Shown here: piece by piece, positions 34,501 to 43,031 of the stretch
Layout of the letters: every line of letters starts with the position of its first letter
Position numbering within the stretch: the first letter of the stretch is position 1
Program-made: the position numbers and the translations under genes
Assembly (NCBI GenBank): GCA_000787465.1
Contig: JSYX01000290.1
Location: 1 to 43,031 of the forward strand
Direction: 5' to 3'
Length of the DNA: 43,031 nucleotides
DNA from: Thermomucor indicae-seudaticae
Lineage: Eukaryota; Mucoromycota; Mucoromycetes; Mucorales; Lichtheimiaceae
The notes under the pieces: model-generated
Database searches by the model: none
What the model saw: the letters and a program-made list of their open reading frames with translations, nothing else
Told to the model about the DNA's origin: nothing

Positions 34501-34834
34501 AGTAAGCGAGCGCATAGGGCATGGACGCGATAATCTTGGCCAGGCTGCTCCCAAGCCTTTTCTTCACAACATTGTAAAATAAACCATTTCAGTGCTCTTA
34601 TTGCTTATACAAATATATAGTGGCCACCGTAAAAGGGCCAAGTTTTGCGCGCACCTGGCTTATAATGTCAAGAACATTCCACGATCGGAACAAGGAAAGA
34701 TTATCTTTGCCTTTGGCAATGAAGCTACTTAGAAAAGACAAGACTTTCTCGTAAAGAGTGTCGTCCACAATTTCTTTCGACATGTATGGAATTGCTCTGA
34801 GAACTCTTTCTGCTCGATCTTGTTCCTGTTCCAT
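31569..34834 (-). CDS. BRAT1-like HEAT-repeat protein with conserved C-terminal Asp-Cys-Tyr, about 825 aa
   Basis: BRAT1 in animals is a HEAT-repeat protein linked to ATM signalling and to INTS11, the Integrator RNA endonuclease. Eleven exons: 34655-34834, about 34275-34556, 33922-34146, 33714-33861, 33414-33649, 33022-33360, 32739-32969, 32557-32673, 32278-32489, 31923-32130 and 31569-31868. The first intron's acceptor is the least certain. Resemblances to human BRAT1 by eye: VDDTLYEKVLSFL (VADDTCLEKLLDWF), CLEGLRGFL (WIQGLRSLA), DWDVRDAAIQFVGSL (CWEVRDSALEFLTQL), QDQESYVRASAVDVLQ (QDPESYVRASAVTAMG), and SLRELDLAKLEQTV (MLRSLDLEGLRSTL). The protein ends LDCY; human BRAT1 ends ADCY. Total length 825 against 821 in human. 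No catalytic motif is present; the protein is helical throughout. It shares a 193-bp promoter with CDC48. Confidence 0.82.
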
Positions 34835-35027
34835 TGTCAAATGTCCCCAATCGATCAGAACTCTCGGGGTTTGAAAGGGGTTTGCCGTGTCCAAAATCGG
34901 AAATGCCCAGTGACGTGGAGACGGAAGTTATTTCCCAGTCGGGCCCCGCTTGAATGATTACGTGTCAGTACGCTTTGACGTCGGTTCTCTTTCTTTAACC
35001 CTTTCGCTTTTCTGCTAGAAAGAAACA
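34835..35027. promoter_or_regulatory. Compact bidirectional promoter of BRAT1-like gene and CDC48
   Basis: Only 193 bp separate the two start codons. Two ACGT-core elements are present: TGACGTGG at 34911-34918, identical to the core of the animal unfolded-protein-response element, and TGACGTCG at 34976-34983, close to a CRE. Either could be bound by bZIP factors. CDC48 acts in ER-associated degradation, so UPR control would be plausible, but this is inference. The CDC48 start has a good context (GAAACAATGT). Confidence 0.4.
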
Positions 35028-38065
<3,038 letters not shown>

Positions 38066-38375
38066 AAGATGCCAAGCATGAACTTTTGTTTTTTTCTTTT
38101 TTACCATTAATACTGAGAAATAAACGTGTACATCTTTGTTTGCAATGTTTATTGTCACAAACAGTATTACGGTCAAAAGTTACTGCGGACTATGATCAAG
38201 CAGCAAACCTTACACGTAGAATATCGGTGCATTTCTATGCAAGAGATGGTCGTATGATGCTTGCTACGTCTTTCCCAAAACTGGCATGATCAAAACACAA
38301 CCAAACATGTGGCAAAAGGTACGTAATAATATACATGTTTAGACTGAGAAGAATACAAGACACTATTCAACCAAT

Positions 38376-40301
38376 CTACGAGTACAACAATTCTCGCATA
38401 GACATGTATTCATGGTGTTGCTGTAGAATAGACGTGGGTGCGTCATTTCCTTGGGGCCATTGTAAAGTATACACACCGTTCTCGTCATCATCATCTTCTT
38501 CTTCTTGCTCGTCATCTGCGTCTTGTTCTTCTTCGTCTTCAAAATGGAGGTATTTGGCAGTGACTTCGTCGTCGTTCAAATTGATTGTGATGGGCTCATG
38601 TTTCTTCTTTTCTTGTTGTTGTTGCTGCTGCTCCTGTTGTTGCAATTGTAGCTGTTGCTGGAATTTCCAAAGTTCCTTTAGGCAATCCTCTACTTGAGCT
38701 TGATGGTTGTTGTTGCTGATCATGGTAGAGGAAGCTGTATGCTCCAAGGAGTAAGAGCAAGAAGATGTCGGTAACACGGATGGTTTCGATTCTTCTGGAT
38801 CATAGCGAGAAGCCAGCAATGTTGGATACGAGCAAGACGGCTGTTGCAGATCTTGGTTGTTTATTGTAGTAGGATAACCAAGCGACATTTCATCCTGAGC
38901 AGGCCACAAGATGGAGGTGTCATGATCGAGTAAGTTTAGCATTGGAGTAGTATTGTCATCGCATGACGACGGCCACCAACCAGGAAGAAGACTCGTCCAG
39001 TCGTTGTTGTTTTCAGTTGATGTTATTTCAGGTCCAAACAAGCTATCGAGCCACTGAGAAAACATGGCTTCTTGGTCTTCAGGCGTCATAGCCTTCTTCT
39101 TTTCGTTATCAACAGGTTTTTGCGGCACATGTTCATGACCGACGTCCACGCCACTGTCACAATCCGAATCGGGATAATAAGCGTTGGTTGCTTGTTGCTT
39201 TTGCCGTTTACTCTTGCGTTTCTTGTGCAATGAACCATTTTCCCGCTTGGACTGAGCCTTATCCGACGATTGGTTCTTTGTCGTTGGTGTGGTGGTCACC
39301 ATACGAAAAGTAGTGTAGAGCGGAGAGGTTCGGACCGGAGTAGTTGAAGATTTTGGTTTCTTTGGAGATGCATAATCTTCAGGCCGCGTGATAAGCATGT
39401 TGGCAGTATGGCTCAATCCAATATCGTCATTATTCTCGTTGCTGCTGCTGTAATAGCAGGATGATGAGCGATGATGGTTGCTCATGGAAAGTTCAGCCGT
39501 AAGCCCGATGTCGTGATGTTTCCGACTGTGACCTCCAGCTTGCGTCAATATGTCGATAAAGAATTGTTCAGTCCCAGAAACAAGTGTCCAATAGCAACCC
39601 TTTCCAGGATTCGCTTGAGTCGGTCTTCGATCCAGCTTCAGAAACCACTTCTTGTTGAGTGAAAGATTGTGACGAATCGAGTTCTATAAATCAATCAATG
39701 AATGAATTTATTGTCAAGGACGGTCTAAACTCCCACAATCAATGAATATTATTTTTACCTGCCAGTTATGCTGACCCAATTTGAAAAAAGGATAATGTTC
39801 CGCAATCCACTTGTAAATATCACTGAGTGTCAAACGACCGTCTTTGCTTGACAGGATAGCGTGCGCAATTAATTGTGCATATGAATAAGGAGGCTTTTCG
39901 CGTGGATGGCTTGGTTTCCACCATGGAGTGATTTGACGGGGCCAACCTGACCGTGTGCGCGCCGGACACGTGTCAAGATCGTCGTCGTCTTCTTCTAATG
40001 GAGTTCCTACCGATTCAATCTTGAACTTGAGTTCAGAAGGTTTTTGTTGGTTGCGCTGGCGGTTTGTCGTCGACGATGATGACTTGCTCTTCTGCTGTTG
40101 TTGTTGTTGGCGAGGTGTTTCCTGGATGATAGGAAAGGGAGCTAGGATACCCATGGAAGAAGTCCCCTTGGACTTTGATGATGGTGATGACTCTTGCTGC
40201 TGAGCCGGTGGTGGAGGTACCACCGGAAAACTAAGATCGGACGCTCCGAAGTCAGGTTCCGGCACAAAAGCTAATGACTGCGATGATAGATACGAGTCCA
40301 T
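38376..40301 (-). CDS. Forkhead-domain transcription factor, 616 aa
   Basis: This is a nuclear winged-helix regulator. Exons: 39759-40301 and 38376-39683. The forkhead domain spans about 135-220: EKPPYSYAQLIAHAILSS opens it, and the recognition helix NWQ|NSIRHNLSLNKKW is interrupted exactly by the intron (CAG|GTAAAA). The wing holds LDRRPTQANPGKGCYW. The N-terminal part is Pro/Gln/Ser-rich. The long C-terminal part has basic clusters (KKRKSKRQKQQ), acidic and poly-Gln runs, typical of activation regions. Fungal relatives control cell-cycle or morphogenetic genes (Hcm1, Fkh, Sep1), but I cannot assign the subfamily. The start is MDSYLSS; no earlier in-frame ATG. The 3' ends of this gene and CDC48 converge with 310 bp between stops, where nothing else was recognised. 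Confidence 0.92.
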
Positions 40302-41959
40302 AATAATCAATCAGAAAGAAGAGGAAGAGAGGTGTGTGGGTATATATGTCTACCGGACGGAATGGGAGGAAAAGAAGACCAAGAACAGAAGAGAGAAAAA
40401 CAATCAGCTTATATAGTATTTTATATGCAACCGTTGCCTCACCAAATGCTTCGAATAGATGTAGCATTTGGCGTTTCTAATGGGGTACCTAATGCGCGCA
40501 GTAGTCCTCGTGAGTTCCCCACCTCCTCTAACCCAGCCAAGGTTCCCTTTGTCTTCCATCCTCCCCTTTCACTTCCGATAATAGAACTGCTATTTCATGT
40601 ACTTCGTGTGTCGGAACTTGGTTTTATTGTCTGCAATGACGGACTATGCTTACACACTAAAAGTCATCATAGGCTGTGTCGGTTCTCTTATTTTGAACCT
40701 ACCGAAAGTGCCGCTGTGGTCCCAAAGAGCAACGTTGTACGACGCATGGTGGGACGCGCCATAACGTAAATATTACACATGTCTTGTCCAAAACGATAAG
40801 CAATTTGGACTAAGGCTACATTCATACGCGTAGTTGGTTGGCGAGCTACTGTGTTTGATATCATTCGAATGCTCGTATACGGACTAGCAGTCTTTCTGCG
40901 ACAGTGCAGGATATCGGCTTGTACCCATTTTGGCAAAGCATAGACATTATCCAAAAATGTAACCAAGAACTCTTCATCATTAACAGCTCTGTGTCACACA
41001 GGGCGTACCAACCGGGCCGAAGATCTCCACAGTCCCCGATTCGTACGGTTACAGAGAAGCCCATCGAATGAACTCTAGCGACCGGCATCTGTTAGGCGTT
41101 ATTGACAACAATGACCCAAGCCAAAATTTAATGTATCCGCATGATCCCTTGGAATGCTACACTACATATAATCAGTTTTCGGAGACGCCACCTGCATGCA
41201 TAAATGAAATTTTCGAACCATCTTTTAGAAGATAAGAAAACAATGATGCATTCTATGGCGCGCAAATCATTGTGTCAAAAAAACTCACGGACCTTGTTTG
41301 GCGTTAAATGACGTTTGTTACAAATAATTGTAAATCTTGGGAGATCCCGAACGAATGGAGCCATTCGAAAAGCAGCTGTGCCTCAAGGGCACACATGATA
41401 TGAACCTTCGTACCGAGGTACAGTCAGATGGTCATTCACAAAGAAGGCTGAAACACTTTTCTATTTGCATAGTACCATGACATCGGCAGAAGCAAAAGGC
41501 TACCATGCCTTCGCAGATGACCCGTTCCTTTGTAAAGACTTGGTCTCGTACCCGACATGCACCATCACAGATCAACTGCAAGAGCCCGTAAATACCCGGA
41601 TAGGCCAATCAAGAAGGAGAACATATACACCTAAACGACTTGGAAATTGCGTCTAAATGACTGAACAAAAATATTCATCGACTTCAAGTAGCCGTTGCGA
41701 CCGGAGGTCAATCAGTTTGAATATTCCCTCGTTCTGTGAAATACTCCTTGGCCACACCAATGAACTTGATGAGCTATCGTCTTCCCCTCAGGAAGGCGCC
41801 ACAGGGACCAGCATTGTCATAAATGCCAGCTATCACACCTAGTGATTGATTATGTCTCAAAATAATATAACTTCCTTTACCAGTCATTGGTGAACACTGA
41901 AAGAACTTCCTATGTGGGCGCAGCAGGCATCATATGCGGCCGCCGAGCGATGGAAGCAG
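40302..41959. other. Gene-poor region with possible coding relics
   Basis: The first few hundred bases are the forkhead gene's promoter side, with a GAAGAGGAAGAG-rich stretch near 40318. Further right, minus-strand frames at 40688-41088 look partly protein-like (for example EEFLVTFLDNVYALPKWVQA followed by TTRMNVALVQIAYRFGQD), split over two frames with no convincing splice sites. They may be remains of a mobile element or decayed gene; I cannot name the family. Two short ATG-like plus-strand frames (41465-41656, 41657-41842) show nothing recognisable. Confidence 0.4.
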
Positions 41960-42784
41960 TTAATGAATTGGTAACAGTCTTCCGTTTAGGTTTGCCAGGC
42001 GGTTCTGGATGTAGGTGGCTCTGTACTGCAGCACGCCCTCACTTTCATGCAAAATGTGTTGCCGCTGTCCGGTACCATGATGGAAACCAAGAAGTTTAAG
42101 GTCCTTTTTTTCAGCGTCGAAAGCGACAAGTTGTAGCCATTGTCTGTCAGGTGCTTCAATAGACGCTTGGAGGTGACAGGTATCCCGGCCCGGTTACAAT
42201 CTGCGACGTATTCGCGAACACAGAGCTGATAATCCCTGGAAAGATGTGGTGGCGGCAGTGTCGTATCGTTCAAGTTATTACAAAAGAAGAGAGAAAGATA
42301 GAAGACTGAGAAGTACGGTGAGACTGTTCAGCCGTTGCTTATTCTCGATTAGAGATCTATTCGCATTACTACGAAGATAGGTCCTATTTACATGTTTTCA
42401 TGATCGGGATTGCGGGATGACGTTTATACAATAAACTGTCCTTTCCCTTATGTTATTGGACTTCTTCCAGATCTTGGTAATTGGTCGGATTATACTTTAT
42501 CCGAATTAGCGGACTTCTATTTTCTTATTCTGGATACGACAAAACGACTTCTACGGCCGACCGATCTTGTCCATTTTCTTCGGCTCTGTCTTCTTGCTAA
42601 CGAACTCAATGGCCTTTTGTGCTGTGCTCAATCCAACGCCCGTAGCCTCAGCTAGAAGTTTGCGGTGAGAGAGCTCGGTCTGAAAGTTACCGGCCTTGAT
42701 CTGTTCTGAAAGGAATGCGTCAACGGACATTAGCAAGCACCACTCGTTGCGAGTAATTGGTGCAGAAGAGCGATTGAATGGCAA
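41960..42784 (-). pseudogene. Frameshifted transposase relic (N-terminal helix-turn-helix part)
   Basis: Minus-strand frames here look like the N-terminal half of DDE-type transposases that are abundant in Mucorales genomes. Block one (42551-42784) has a helix-turn-helix-like stretch (ATGVGLSTAQKAIEFV) ending DKIGRP. Block two (42112-42273) has PPHLSRDYQLCVREYV and a second helix-turn-helix (LSLSTLKK). At a run of seven A on the minus strand (42105-42111) the frame changes. The next frame carries the family-like GFHHGTGQRQHILHESEG and YRATYIQNRLANLN, then stops at 41960. The catalytic DDE region is not recognisable downstream. The 280 bp between the blocks may hold a degenerate intron. I saw no terminal inverted repeats. 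Family name is uncertain. Confidence 0.6.
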
Positions 42785-43031
42785 AGACGACAGGATGACC
42801 TGAAAGCGGTATTTAGCAGGATTGCGTCAAGCTCGGCTCAAGAGCGCAGCTTTCTTTCAACTCGTGTCGTATCAGAATGGAGAAAGGAAAAGATGAATGG
42901 AATAACGGTAACAGTAATGGACCTATCGCAACGCTTCTAATAATTACTGACCGTGCACAGAAACAAGGAACCGGTAAGGCTTCGCTCCCTCTTCTTTTTT
43001 GTGGATGCACCTTTTTCCGCTTATTGTTCTT
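42785..43031. other. Right edge, no supported gene
   Basis: The last 247 bp contain only a short minus-strand frame without recognisable content. It could be the upstream flank of the transposase relic or part of a feature cut by the window edge. Confidence 0.45.

Noticed and set aside
34835..34894. N-terminal extension of the BRAT1-like protein
   Set aside because: The longer frame starts at a TTG. The ATG at 34834 gives the length and N-terminal match expected for the family.

Overview
The window is nuclear DNA of a filamentous fungus, most likely an early-diverging one of the Mucorales type (Mucoromycota). This rests on many short GT-AG introns (about 50-130 nt), a gamma-linolenic-type delta-6 desaturase close to the Mucor/Rhizopus enzymes as I remember them, and a Zn2Cys6 regulator whose motif resembles Mucorales relatives. 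Genus is not resolved. There are no operons, CRISPR arrays, rRNA genes or tRNA genes that I could see. Exon-intron structures below were built by hand from splice consensus, reading phase and family resemblance; they sum to whole codons in every confident model.

Layout. 0-6 kb: a tiny serine palmitoyltransferase small subunit (minus), a TMEM62-like metallophosphoesterase membrane protein (plus), a decayed tandem copy of that gene's 3' end, and a FAR-17a/AIG1-type membrane hydrolase. 6-11 kb: a Zn2Cys6 transcription factor divergent from a 3-phosphoglycerate dehydrogenase-like gene with altered conserved residues. 11-17 kb: SND2/TMEM208 divergent from VPS55, then a monocarboxylate-type MFS transporter. 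17-20 kb: an unrecognised small minus-strand candidate, the delta-6 desaturase and a 78-residue orphan with a TATA box. 20-30 kb, minus strand: osmosensor SHO1, lysophospholipase NTE1 and mitochondrial aspartyl-tRNA synthetase. 30-40 kb: an Mpv17/PMP22 protein, a BRAT1-like HEAT protein divergent from CDC48, and a forkhead factor. 40-43 kb: gene-poor DNA with a frameshifted transposase relic.

The genes are mostly single-copy housekeeping functions with no evident shared pathway, though lipid and membrane biology is well represented (sphingolipid synthesis, desaturation, phospholipid deacylation, ER targeting, endosomal sorting). The most notable item is the BRAT1-like gene. BRAT1 is known from animals as a partner of the Integrator endonuclease INTS11. 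Here a fungal protein of almost the same length keeps the C-terminal Asp-Cys-Tyr tail and shares its short promoter with CDC48. Other points worth checking are the altered phosphoglycerate dehydrogenase, an interrupted Zn2Cys6 motif, a GC-AG intron in each of three genes, and several microexons.
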